A stretch of 64,000 nt of DNA from Eutreptiella sp. 'Long Island Sound 2002' (Eukaryota; Euglenozoa; Euglenophyceae; Eutreptiales; Eutreptiaceae). The notes under the pieces are model-generated. The model did not search any database, was not told where the DNA came from, and worked only from the letters and a program-made list of their open reading frames with translations. This document shows, in pieces, positions 30,681 to 42,353 of this stretch. Where the stretch lies: the NCBI GenBank assembly GCA_964036045.1, contig OZ038379.1:115905604-115969603 (forward strand), given 5' to 3'. Both the position numbers and the translations under genes were made by a program. Within the stretch, counting starts at the first letter, position 1. Every line of letters begins with the position of its first letter.

Positions 30681-32295
30681 TGTAATGAAATCGGGCTTCG
30701 GAGGGTAATTTTGATCAAAGAATCTCAGAATTTTTTAAAATCTGAGATTTGGAATGCCGGACGCGGCGATCGGGATCGCCGGGCGCCGTCGGCGGTGGCG
30801 TCTTCAAGTTTTGGGGATTTCAAAAGCTTTTTCAATAGGACAGATCTCGATCATTTTTTTATATCAAAAAGATCGAGATTTGCTAGGGATTCCGACAGGT
30901 CCCGGCCGGTTTGGGTCGAAACCGCCTTGGACCAAATTGAGCGTCCAATTCAATGATGAAACATCTTCGAACAATATGTGTTATGTTGGTCTTGTTGTTG
31001 ACTTGGTTCATGCCTAATCATTCCGAACTAATGCCAACTCCATTCTCCATGAAAAGGTTCATTCCAAGGTCAACATGGCCATACATGACTATGATGAGGT
31101 AAAGGATGGTTCTCCTCTCCTCATAAGTGATTGAGGCTTGTGAACGCCTCAATTGGGATTCAAGAGAATGGGATGGGTGTTGCATACCCCAACTACGCCA
31201 AAGAATTCATTCCTTGATTTCGATTTTTCAATCCATTTTTATATCTCCAAACCCATGTCGAGTTGGGATAGGCAATTGATTGTGCATCAACATGGGACTA
31301 TGCTTGAGTGGGGAAGAGAGCACAACACACACACAATGCACATGCAACATGGAGCAATTGCTCCTAGAAAGGCGGCTCTCAACTCACTATAGGCTTGGAG
31401 ATATCTTGAGTTCAAATACATGCTTGCAAATGCATCGTAATGAAAATGGCTCAAGTTTATGTCCAAATGACAACATTATTTGGAATTGATCACCAAGCAT
31501 GAGTGGAGTTGAAATGAACTACCAACAATAAATGTTGCCCATAATCCAATGTTAATGTAGTGCAAAGCATATGTGTCAACTCCTAAAAGACTAAGAGATA
31601 TGACCTTGCCATTATGGTGCACAATGGACAAAACGGGGAAAATGTCCATTTGCTTGGTAGTGTATCTCCAAGCCTAAGGGGAGTGGGGATGGTTCATGAA
31701 ACATGGGCACGGGTATGAAGATATTGAGATTTTCATGATGTCATTTCCAATCAGTTTTTCCATCATATGGTAGTGATGTACACCCCTCAACCTTTGTTAA
31801 GCTCCAATGGTTTGGTGGTGTAAACCGTGTATGGGTCGTGTGCTTTCCCCACTCTCTCCCCATTCATTTTGTTGTCTTATTGTTGTGGATGTCTTTTCAT
31901 AGGACCTCCATTGTCCACGTTGCATCATGAGGTCGTGAGGTCGTGATCAACTCTACTCAAGTTCATCGAGGTTGTGAGTTCAAAGTTTAAGGTAACTCAG
32001 CACTCAAGGACTCCCAACCCACGACCAACACGTCATTCATTTGCATTGTGCATTTGTCTTGTGTCTTGGGGCTGAAGGTCTTCGAGGAATCCCCACCCCC
32101 ATCCACAAGCATAGGGCACATTTTTTTCATAAAACTCTGCAAGAGGTTTTCTTTTTGGTGGTAAAACATTGATCCTGTGCCCTTGGTTCCTATAAAGGAA
32201 AAGTGCTTCCATAAATAGTCAAATATTTTTGGATTGTTTTATTTTTCTGAAATGGATACCGAGGAAATAATACGGTCACCACCAACCGTATTACA
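30681..32295 (+). repeat. E1 3' LTR (1,615 bp)
   Basis: Pairs with 14514-16131. It carries the opposite orientation of the 405-bp inner segment (31305-31709). TATAAAG lies at 32191. The TSD TTGAG follows at 32296-32300. Confidence 0.95.
31305..31709. repeat. Inverted segment of E1 3' LTR
   Basis: Reverse complement of 15138-15545. The flanking LTR sequence on both sides stays collinear with the 5' LTR. Confidence 0.9.
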
Positions 32296-32300
32296 TTGAG

Positions 32301-32514
32301 TTGCAGATTTGATTCCTCATTTGTCCATATGCAGCCCCTTTTTGCTTACAATGCTTTGATTTGGAAGAATACTATCACAATTCTGACTTTGATCCTGTTT
32401 GTGGTGTTCCTTGTTCGTGGACGTTACCTTTTTGCAGTTTTAGAAAACATCTTTTGAAAAGCAATCAAGGTTTTCAATATCAACAACAAGCAAGGGATAC
32501 CAGAAACTCTTTCT
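32301..32514 (+). repeat. E2 5' LTR, right portion
   Basis: Continues the LTR split by E1 and matches 42883-43096. It ends CTTTCT directly at the primer site. Confidence 0.9.
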
Positions 32515-32525
32515 GGTAGCAGAGG
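32514..32525 (+). other. E2 primer-binding site
   Basis: TGGTAGCAGAGG, followed by CTTAC as in elements A and G. Its first T overlaps the last LTR base. Confidence 0.85.
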
Positions 32526-32575
32526 CTTACACCCTCGCCAAGCTAAGGCACAAGAAATCCACAGCGTATTGAGCA

Positions 32576-34844
32576 ATGTCACACCCATCAGTTACACTGA
32601 GCGCCAAGACCCTGCCAACCAGGTCCCAGCCAACGGCGGCGCCTGTAGCAGGAATTTCCAGGGCTATGTCCCTGAGCAGAAAAGATGATACAGTCGTTGT
32701 GGACACTACTGGCTGGCGCGGAGAGCACCAAGCAAGAGGGGCGGAAGAAAAATATATGAGAGAAGCCCCTGACGCGCCTGTGTTAACCCAGGAACGCCCT
32801 AGAAGCCTCGAAGGGAGGGATCCGATGGCGGCTGCCCTCCTGTCTGTCGTATCCTCCTTACCTCCTTCTGAGGATGCCCCTGATCCTGATTCTTTAGCTG
32901 CTAAGGAAGCCGAGGCCGCGATGGAGAAGGTCACCAGCGCCAAAGTGAAAGCCTTGAGAAAGGCGGGAAGGAAGGAGCAGGAGAAAGAACCGATGAAGGT
33001 GTATCCCATGTTCGGCACCACATTTCGGGGTCGAAGCACCTTATGGGGAAATATCCGCCACGACGTCCAATGACTCCTCGGAATGGGAGGAGGACTGGAT
33101 ATCTAGAGAGCCTACCCCGTCGTTACCTTCGAGGCCAGAACCACCTTCGCCTCGTGAAGTGTGTCCCGAGCCCGTGCGCGTGGAAAGCGGTTTACCTTCA
33201 CTTATGGCTGCCCCTAAACTCGGGCTGGATGAGAGCATGGAACTCCTTTCCCGAGTTCTGGGGGCTGGGGATGAAGATCCTGATTTGAGTGCACTGTCTG
33301 CAGCACTCAAGGGTAAACTGCGGCTGTCTGAACTGAACAAGCCCCCCTCGACCATGTCCCCGGGTGTTGAACTCCTGACCCGGGGCGTGAAAAGCTGCAG
33401 AAGGGATCCGCAGCACCCCGTTGGACGCTTGTTCAAGCCCTTTCCATCCTCGTGTGAGGACTGTTCCTGTATGCACTATTGGGGATTCTACTGAGGCTGA
33501 CATGGAGGGCTATGGGCTGGCTGCACTGGCGCCACTTGTCACCGTCTACCCCTCACCCCCCTCAGGTGAAAAAGGTGACACTGGTGTACCAGGTCGGGGA
33601 ACGAGGGGCATCGCCACAAGGAACCTTCAGATCGAGCTCCCTGAGTTCGATCCTAAAAACTTGCCCGAATGGGTCGAAGAGTTTTCGGAGTTTGTACTCC
33701 TCACCGGACAGCAACATGCTGATGTCCGGACCTAGTGCACGCTCGTCAAGAAGTCGTGCAGGAAAACGTTCCTTCAGCGGCGTGTGAAAACTGCCATCAA
33801 GAAGAGCTCCAGTTGGGGAGACTTCCTGAAAAGACTAGAACAAATGTACCCGGTCTACGAAAGGGACCTGAGTGTCCATACGGAGATAGAGGAACTAACC
33901 CCACTTCCTGAGTTCCCCACAGCTGCTCGTATTTCTGAGTTCAAGGCGCAGCTGGAGGAGCTAATGGGGAGGATGAACCCCTCCTCATACAGGCCTACCG
34001 AGCCTCATCTGTGGCTCGTGGGTAAAATTCCTTCCAGGACTTGGGAGAATTGTAAGGAGACATCCCAGAGGAAATCCCGGACTCATTCCTACGATGAGCT
34101 GGTCCATCTTCTGATCGAACTCGCCATGGAGAGAGAAAACGACTCTCACATGAATAAATACCTGCGCAAACATCTGCGGAGGGAGGCCCCTGCTGAAAAG
34201 CCTGAGGGGAGAAGGTCCCGAAAAACCCCACTCTAACCCCCCGGACGGGTAAGGGAGGGCAACTGAAGCATATGAACGAGACCCCCCCCGCCGAAGGCAA
34301 GGGAGCCTCGAATCTTTTTTATTGCCAGCCTACGGACGACAAGGGGGGACCATGTCACGCCCCTGACTGCGATGGACGCAGCTCTTGTATGCTCCAGTGG
34401 CGGCAGACGCAGAAGACCGAGGATGGTCAGGAGGTCAAACACCAGGACCACTTCCGCTGCACTATCACGTGTGGCTACTGCGGCAAGAGAAGGCACTACG
34501 AGGATGAGTGCCACATAAAACGCCGCGAGTCCGAGAAGCTAAAGAAGGCCGAGGAAGAACGGCGTAAGAACGCCGGTAAGGGGGGGGGAGGCAGTACCCC
34601 TGGGGGAACTCCCAGTGGAGGTAACCCTGGAGGGGGGCAAGGAAACTCAGCACCCCCCACCGGTGGGAAACCAGGCCCCACCCCCAAGGGTGAGCAGCCT
34701 GGGAAGAAGCGAACTGTACCCTCTACCCCCAGCGCCGTTGGCGCTGACAAGGGAAACCAGAACGCCAAGAAGCGCCGCCTCAACTGGCACTCTAAGTGCC
34801 TGCAAGCGACGGGCTTTGAAGTGAAATTCCCTGAAAGGGAATAG
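32576..34844 (+). pseudogene. E2 gag, frame-broken, ending in UAG
   Basis: The coding potential moves between frames: 32576 to about 33030, then 33045-33494, then 33421-34236 with one in-frame TAG at 33733-33735, then from about 34206 to the TAG at 34842-34844. The third part holds the capsid-like region, starting near 33625 (LQIELPEFDPKNLPEWVEEF) and ending near 34200. The last part has one classic zinc knuckle, CGYCGKRRHYEDEC at 34470-34511, and a Gly/Pro/Lys-rich tail. At least two frameshifts and one internal stop make it a pseudogene, although some frame changes could be unrecognised introns (CTCAG-G at 33564). The final TAG-GGG is in frame with pol, as in E1. Confidence 0.75.
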
Positions 34845-36392
34845 GGGGGCGGCTCCGAGGAAGAAGATTTGGTTTTCTGGATCACCGTCAAAATAGGTGA
34901 TCAAGCCTACAAAGCGGTCTTTGACACGGGCGCCACGCTCTCAATCGTGGCCCGCAGATTGCTAAAACAAGCCAAGATCCGGAAACCGAAAACAGTGGCC
35001 ATAAGGGTAGGGGATGGTCAGACCATCCTTTCACTGCAGGGGGTTTATGTGACTGTATGTCTAGGCGATGAGGAGGTGACGCAAGACTGCAAAGTGCTTG
35101 ACACTGACGCCTTTGACATTGTCATTGGCACTGATTTTCTGCGCTTCAATCCTCCCGTGAAGTTGCTGTCCTTGCAACGTCCCTACGCCCTTCACTGCAA
35201 TTTTGGCAGTGGCCTATACTCTGTCCCTCTGGAGCTGTCAGGTCCAACTCAATCCGGTCTACGTTACGTGAACCGGTCTTACAGAACTGAGAACTATCAG
35301 TTGGTGCGGCCAGTGTTCCAAAATGGACTGGCCGCCCTGCAGCTGGACCTGAATGAAATTCAGGTAGACCTGTTCGCGAGTAAAGAGCTGCATCTGATGC
35401 AGCTCTACTGCTCGCGGAACCTAAACAGTGCATACCGCTTTTACTGGAAATTAATGGGGTTGTGCTACGCAAACCCCCCTTTCTCCCAGCTCGCCAAGGT
35501 GATTACCAAAATCGCCCTCGAAGGAGCGAGAGTGGTCCTGTGCACCCCCGACTGGGGTGGCACAGGTGAACACGCCTTTTGGAGGCGCCTCTTGGACCAT
35601 ATGAATGTGGGAAGGACTGAACTGCCCAACGGTCTTATCTACGTCCCTGAGGACTCTCGGGAGACCATGCCCGCTCCTGAATGGGGTAGTTTCCTATCCA
35701 TCGTAGATGGTGCTCTAAACCCCGTGCCCGTGAGTGACCTTGATCGGGTTGTACTCAAGGAGTTGATGGCCAAAAACGAGGGCCTTACCCTCCATGATCT
35801 CAAGAAGAGATCCGAGTACTCTTCGATTACCACTACGACTGGTGACTGCCCCGATGAGCCGGAGACACCAGCAGTCTCTACTCCGCTGGCTGATGCTGAC
35901 GACCGCCTGAGCGATATCGCCAGTGTAATACCCCCGGTCGACCCGAAGGTTGTCACACTGAAGCATAGCGCTTTCTTAGCGCAGTTGCTCATGGAAGAGG
36001 TGGACCTCGGCGAGTCCGCCCCTGGTAAGTCTAATGATCACGCCGTGTTCTCTTTGTGGGCCACTGATGGCCCCTCAGGTCAGGTACCTGGCGCTAAACC
36101 CTCACCCAATAACATGCTCGTCTCTTGGTATGACGTGCGGGATCTACAGCAGGTCCTGTGGGCTAAGGCTGAGGGTATCGAGCGACGGACCCGCCACGAC
36201 CTCCTCAAGAGGACCTGGAGAACCTCTATTTGGTCCGAGGAGGATGATGAAGAGATGACTCTCCCCGATCTTGAGACCCCTCTGGTATACTCCCTCCACT
36301 ATGCCCAGGAACGCCAGGACTGGGAGGATGAGTTGCCCCCGAAAACGGTGGGGCGTATAAAAAAGCAGGATAAAGGGACAAGTAACATGTAA
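34845..36392 (+). pseudogene. E2 pol part 1: protease and methyltransferase-like domain
   Basis: In frame with the gag end across UAG 34842. Protease: AVFDTGATLSIVARRL near 34915 and FDIVIGTDFL near 35115. Then from 35356 a domain of about 100 residues follows: VDLFASKELHLMQLYCSRN, an aromatic FYW, YANPPFSQLAKVITKI near 35463, then VVLCTPDW and a Trp-rich helix. DLFAS...NPPF...P.W is the pattern of the Dam-like adenine methyltransferase module found in phages and in DIRS-type retroelements. A Glu/Asp-rich linker to RT follows. A TAA at 36390 ends the frame; RT continues in another frame at 36398, so a frameshift separates them. Confidence 0.75.
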
Positions 36393-37794
36393 AAAGCATG
36401 ACTCTCGACCCCCGTCTCACTAAGCTCATCCATAAGTATCAGGAGGTTTTTGGAGCGTTGCCCCCACCCCTGCCTTGTAAGAAACTGGTCCAGATGGACC
36501 TCAAACTAAAACCAGAGTTTGAAGGGTCGGTAGTGAGGCGGCGTCCCTACCCCGCCCCACAAGACCAAATCGACGAGATCGAACGCCAGATCCAAGAGTG
36601 TATAGATGCTGGCCTTGTCGAGAAGTATAAGCACGGGGACTACCCCCGCCATTGTAGCCCTTGTTTTCTGGTTGCTAAACCTGGGTCCACTGCTATGCAC
36701 TTGGTCGTTGACTATGGGGAGGTCAATAAAAAGACCCAGAACCACTCAGGGAGTATCCCCAACATGGAGAACACCCTGGAGAGAATCGCTAAGTGTCGAT
36801 TCAAGACCAAGATGGATAAGCGCAGTGGCTTCTGGCAAGTAGACCTAACCCGAGCAGCCCAGGAACTGCCCGCCTTTGTAACCCCTAAGGGCCGTGTTCT
36901 CCGCTGGAAGGTCATGCCCTTTGGTGTCGCGAATGCCCCTGCTCTCTTTCAGGAGCTGATGAACAAAATCCTATATATCCTGAGACACAGACCCTTTGTG
37001 CAGGAACTGGTTTCCTGCGGGGCTGAGATGGAGGCCCACATCAGCGACGTGAGCCTGGGTACTAAAACCAAAGAGGATCATATCGTCCTCTCGCAAGAGT
37101 TTTTCACCGTCTGTCAGGAAAACAATCTCCGCATCAAACTCGAGAAGTGTGAGTTTATGCGAGAGGAGATGGAGTACCTAGGGTTTGACGTGGGGTATGG
37201 CTGGTGGAAACCAGCCGCGTCTAAGATGCAGCCCCTACAGGACATGCAGATACGTGACGACCCTAAGAAGGGTCTACACGATGTGCGGAGTTTTATTGGC
37301 GCCTGCAATTTCTGGCGACGCCATATCCACAATTTTGCGTGTTCATCAGCCTTCTCACCGACCTTATAAAGAAGACCAACCCTTGGCAGTGGACCGACAA
37401 GGAGGAGGCCTGCTTCCAGGAGTTGAAGAGGAAAATATCTTCCACCAACTGCCTTGGGGTGCCCCGCCCTAAGGGCGAGATAATACTCGTCACGGATGCG
37501 TGTGGCGTAGGGGGGGGTGGTACCCTATACCAGTGGCAGGAGCTTAACCCCAATGAGTTGTCGCACTGCCACTTTCACACTTCAGGTCTGAACCGCGATG
37601 GAACCCTGAAGCATGACTATCCCGCCAATGAATGGCGTCTGGTGCCTCTGGGGCACTGGAACTTGAAGTGGAATCAAGCACGATCTAACTACAGTACCTA
37701 CGACCAGGAACTCCTGGCTGGGCTGCTCGTGCTCTCTTCCCAATCCTGTCTTCTAGGTACTAACCCCGTTGTATGACTCTGTGACCAAGAGCCC
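36393..37794 (+). pseudogene. E2 pol part 2: RT and RNase H (RT active site altered)
   Basis: RT from 36398: YPAPQDQIDEIERQI, CFLVAKPGSTAMHLVVDYGEV, TKMDKRSGFWQVDL and VMPFGVANAPALFQ. The catalytic Y-x-D-D box reads HISD (near 37036), so the first of the two Asp is Ser. That should abolish polymerisation. The frame breaks near 37350. RNase H continues with LVTDACGVGGGGTLY, YSTYDQELLAGL and HEMADYISRNN, with a TGA at 37774-37776 in its middle. It is clearly non-functional. Confidence 0.85.
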
Positions 37795-39225
37795 GTGAAT
37801 ACATTTCAGAAGGGCCCGCCTCCTGAAAAAGCGAAACTAAAACGATGGTGGACATACCTGAGTCAGTTCAGGTCGACCGTCGATCATATACCAGGTATAA
37901 AGCACGAGATGGCTGACTACATCTCGCGTAATAACTTGGACGCCCTCCTACGTGAGAGCTCTGAAGCGTTGGCCAAAGAGGCGTTCCAACGTATGGATGT
38001 CCAGCTGGACCTATTCATGCGTACGGCAGGTGTACTGGACGGCTGGAGCCTGAGAGACTACCAGGCTGAGTACCACGGTACCCTCAGTGATGGCCTAGAG
38101 GCACGCCTAATAGATGGTGACCGCTGGTATAAAGATAACCAGTACCTATACTATGAGGACCGCATAGTTTTGCCTGAGGCACGTCCGGACGGCTGTCTGC
38201 AGCGGGCACACCACATCTCCGGGCACACGAGGTGCAACCGGTCTGCTACTTTCTGCAGTGAGCGTTTCTACTGCCGACTAACCCAGTCTGAACTACGTGC
38301 CCGTATGCAGTCCATAGTGGACTCCTGTGACTGTCACGCCAGCAAACAGAGCGACTCACGTGACAGAGGACTGATCTCCAGTCTCCCCATGCCCTACTGT
38401 ACTAACTCCCTGTTGTACGCGGATTTCATCCACGGTCTGCCTAAGTTTCGTGGCTGTGATAGTTGTTACGTGGTCACCTGTGGTCTAACCCGCTTCACAC
38501 GTGCTTTTCCCTGCAACAAGAAGATCACAGGAGAGCAGACTGTGAAGATCCTGGTTGAGGAGTGGTTTGAGCCCTATGGGGCGCCGAAGGAGATCCACTC
38601 CGATGAAGATGTAGGCATCCGGAGTGATACCAGTTGGTACAAGCGAGTGCTGGACGCCCTGAACGTCCAGGTAACCACAGGTGTACCTTACACGCACACG
38701 TCTAACCCTCTTTGTGAGAGGCAGAATCGTGTGGTGGAGCAGAATCTGAGGATTCTGATGAAACAGGAGCGCACCAAAGATTGGGTACGCCTGTTGCCCT
38801 GGGCCGTTCTGGCCATGAACCCTCAAGAGAGTTCTTCAACCGGCTATACCCCCCACGAACTGTTCCATGGGGGGCGTCTTGCGTGGTCTTTCAAAAACTC
38901 TTTCCCCGAGGACTATAAGAGCCCAGTTGGGGACTGGCTGGAGCACCGGCAGGACCTGGCTAACAGGGCCAGAGCTAACCTGAAACGCGTTCGAGAACGC
39001 GAACCAACCCGGCGTAACCGCAAGAGACGTCCTGCCAGTTTCAAGGTAGGAGACCTGGTGCTTGTACACCACTCACGATTGCCCACGTGGCCCCGCAACT
39101 GTTTGCAGGACCCCTACTTTGGGCCCTATCGTATTATCAGGATAGTTGGATCCAGGATCCATGCGAGGTGCAGCCCCCGTCTAGGTGGGGAACTGCTGTG
39201 TGCTCTTAAGCAACTGAGACACTAG
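37795..39225 (+). pseudogene. E2 integrase
   Basis: Same frame as the RNase H after the TGA. Zinc-binding region: HHISGH then CDCH (spaced as in HHCC, but CXC instead of CX2C). Catalytic core: YADFIHG (first Asp), EIHSDEDVG (second Asp), NPLCERQNRVVEQ (Glu). A GPY/F-like end is present (PYFGPYRIIRI near 39110). The frame ends at TAG 39223-39225, but the same frame continues into the chromodomain, so CAG to TAG probably split one protein. Confidence 0.85.
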
Positions 39226-39594
39226 CACTCCCCTGATGAACTATCGTGGGATGAGTGGCGCTTGCCTGACTGTGATGTCGAGCGTATCGACCTAGAGAAC
39301 GCTGCCAGGCCTGAGGAGGCAGACAAACTCGAGGAGATGACTGCGGAAGAAATGGCAGTCGATGGCTACTACGTGGTTGCAGGTATTGCACGCCACGAGT
39401 ATAAACAGGGCTGGAAATTCTTGACCCTGTTGGATGGCTATGGGCTATCAGAGGCTACCTGGGAGCCTATGTCAGCCTTCATACAGCCACATGGGAGTAT
39501 TAACCCCATCTTTCGTTCCTACCTCGTTGAGAACAACGACGGGCAGTTGCTAACCCGTGCTGAGACCCCGTCCCAGCGTAAGAAGAAGAACTAA
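39226..39594 (+). pseudogene. E2 chromodomain tail
   Basis: In frame with integrase after TAG 39223. It contains YYVVAGIARHEYKQGWKFL, then LSEATWEPMSAFI, the pattern of a chromodomain fused to integrase in chromoviruses. Chromodomains guide integration to particular chromatin. Confidence 0.7.
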
Positions 39595-42346
39595 CCTCCC
39601 AGGGTCGGTGAGCACTCTGAGCAAGGCACCAACGGTGGCTGTGCCCTGCAGTCCCAGGCCTATGGTTACCAGTGTGAGCCAGATGGCCGCTTTACAGGTT
39701 TGCAGCCAACCAGCGAGTGTTTGCCTTGTTCACCATTTGTGCCATGGGACCTGCCCTGATGTTATGACCTTGGGGAGCCAACGATGAACAGTGGCTAGCT
39801 ATTCTAATGACCAGGGGGGAATGACAAGTAAGGTGTGTTCACCCTCCTTGGGGATAAGCGTGCCCATAGTTAGGACCCCTAACTGGTCCAGACCCATGGG
39901 GTTCTACCCTTCCTAACCTGGTCGCTATACATGTCTGCCTAGATATGTTTGAGTGTGCTATGCCTGAGGTCCTAAGAGCAAGTTGCAGAAGTGGTGTCCT
40001 AAATATACCCAGGTCTGCACGCTTGCTAAACCTGGAGGGTTATCTTATTGATGCCACGGGGTACGCCCCGGGTCTCCCCTCCCCTATGCGCCCAATTTCT
40101 GTGCTGGCGCAAAACCTTGGGGGAATACCCAGCGTACTAATCCAGGTATTGTTTTTCCTACCTACCTGACTACTAAAGGGAGGGGTGGCCAAAAGCTATG
40201 AAGGCATGAAAACGCCATTTTGCTAAGTGGCCAAAACGCTGACCTAACCACTGCCACAGCCCACCAACCCTGCTAAAATTGCAGGAAGCGGGTGGGACAG
40301 TGACACACGCACTACAGGTCCTACACACCCTACAGTGGCACTATCCTGGTGGGCGAGCGCTACTGCAACTGGCTCAAGCCCCCACGCAGGACTACCACTC
40401 CTACACACACGCTCTACTGGGTGGCGTTGAGGATGAAGACAAGAGCCCTAGCGGCTCACCTGTGAGAGTGCAAGATAACACAGAGGTACTAAGCTTCTGT
40501 GGCCTAACAGGGACGCCACAACGTGTTTCCCTGCTAGCCCTTGGAGGGAAGGGGTGCTCTTGTTGCGTGCACATCGTGAATGTTGAAGCGGTCGGGCTAC
40601 GCTTGCCACTCCTGGCTGAGTCGTAGCTTGTTGCTTGTGTGATCAGCGCCGTATATTTCAGCTCGACTCAAGGGACTGCACCAGTTCACCCTGACCCTCC
40701 CACCTGTACAACAGAGGCCAATGGACTGGGTTCAGGACGGAGGAACCAAGACACACTCCACGTATTATACGCTTCTTAGTGTGCCCTATAATACACTGTT
40801 CCCGAACCCAGTTGCAAGCAAGCAAGCTTAAGGACTTCGCCCGTTCCCTTATGGAACGTAGGGCGAAGCCCTGGGTAACCTGGAAAGGGTTCATACCGCG
40901 TGCACAGCGCGTGGCCTACTGTCAAATCCCTTTAATGCATCGTGTCCACGCATGCAGGGAAGGGAGGCGAGACCAAAACCACTGTAACCACATTGACTCA
41001 ACCAGAAGGTGAGCTCCCCCTGGGCTTACCTACCTTACTCACCATGCATCGTGTGAATGCCGAAATGAAGCGAACGCAAAACAAGCCTAAGCGTTTGAAC
41101 AACCCTATTGCGAGTTATAAACAACCCTAAGCGTTTAATTGCATCGTGTGGCTTGCACGATTCTTGCTGTTGTGCCTGTTTTGTCATCTGCAAAAATGAG
41201 GACAGAGAATAGCGAATGAGAGACGACGGCACAACGCAAAACGAGCCTAAGCGTCTTAGACAACCCTACCTTAACGCACAAACGACGCAAACACGAGCAC
41301 ACACTTCTCCTATGGACCTGTGAAGAGAAGGGAAGGTGGGTGCATGCACAAGGAAGCGTGGCAACGTGTGTATGTCGGAATCCGGCACATGCATCGCGAG
41401 CACTTCATCTTCTCTAACCCTACGTGCGCACTACGTGCACGATTCGTCAAGCATACTTTTCCACCCTGTTTTTACTTGTGCAGGGGGAATGCAGGAGTCG
41501 CCCGACCCCCCAGAGACACGAGGGAGACAACCCTAACGTTTTAACGAACAACCACAACGAACACAATGCATACGTGTGTCATGACACTGGCATACCTGAG
41601 AGGCGAATTTTTCGCCTGCTCTTCCTTTTGTTTGTGTTTTTGAGGTTTGTCCCTATGTTTTATAAAAATTTTGATGCAACCATGCAGAAGTTTTTTGTTT
41701 CTCTCTGTCAAGGCACGGCACACACCCCTCTACTCGAGTGCCTTGTAGTGCCGTTAACTCTTTTCTGGGCGCAGCTCTGTTGCGCTTGTCTGCGACTTTG
41801 AGTTCAGGCCTATAAATGACGATTTCCAACGTCTTATCGTCATGTTTTAGCGATTTGACTTGTTAGGTCGCTCAGCCTTTCGCTAAACCACAGGATTCAC
41901 TCCCTGTTGTTCCTCATTTCTATTTTTTTCAGCTCCTGGGGTTTTGTGGGCTCCATCAGGAGTATTGCTCCGCCCTGGCCGTTGGTCAGGACGATTACTG
42001 AAATACGTTGTTTCTACAGCGTTGACCGTCCGCATTAGAGAGTTCTATCATACCCTAGTTGGTAGCAATGCAGACTCTAGGGAGGAGGTCATGGGTTCAA
42101 ACCCCACTGCCCACAAACTGATTTATCCAAAAGTTTACGCTCACGCCAGGTACTTTTGAGGAGGGCCCCTTTGGAGGTGAAATCAATCACGGTACATCAC
42201 GCTGTTTCTAAAGGGTACCAGCAGTGTGAACAGCTTCTATGAACTGATGAGGAGGTTTTGTGAAGGTTCACACCATTTTCTGAGGTAATTTCAGGGTAAG
42301 TTGAGCCTTTTTCTTTGGTCCTACTAGCTTAGCTAACTAGTACTCC
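39595..42346. other. E2 3' non-coding region
   Basis: 2.75 kb without a supported gene. A near-copy of the polypurine/LTR junction (CCAGGGGGGAATGACAAG) occurs near 39812. Short AACCCTAAGCG repeats lie at 41085-41290. A tRNA-like A/B-box pair is near 42051-42104. Confidence 0.6.
42051..42104 (+). other. tRNA-like A and B boxes
   Basis: TACCCTAGTTGG at 42051 and GGTTCAAACCC at 42094 match polymerase III box consensus at tRNA spacing (43 bp). The acceptor and D stems do not pair, so this is at best a tRNA pseudogene or SINE head. Confidence 0.3.
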
Positions 42347-42353
42347 AGGGGGG
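42347..42353 (+). other. E2 polypurine tract
   Basis: AGGGGGG immediately before the 3' LTR start AGTAAGAAA. Confidence 0.8.

Larger units (their letters stand above)
14514..32295 (+). mobile_element. Ty3/gypsy chromovirus E1, complete, 17.8 kb
   Basis: LTRs at 14514-16131 and 30681-32295 begin TGTAATG and end TTACA. They are flanked by the 5-bp repeat TTGAG (14509-14513, 32296-32300). A primer site follows the 5' LTR at 16132, and a polypurine tract AGGAAGGGGG (30671-30680) precedes the 3' LTR. The gag and pol frames are intact for about 3,970 codons apart from one UAG at 20681. The LTRs differ by only a few bases outside one inverted segment, which indicates recent insertion. E1 is unusually large because of a long coiled-coil gag, a dUTPase and methylase-like region in pol, and 2.7 kb of 3' non-coding DNA. 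It sits in the 5' LTR of E2. Confidence 0.95.

Noticed and set aside
41085-41290. AACCCTAAGCG repeats as telomeric sequence
   Set aside because: There are few, irregular copies embedded in other sequence, with no uniform telomere unit.
42044-42116. Functional tRNA gene
   Set aside because: The acceptor and D stems do not pair.
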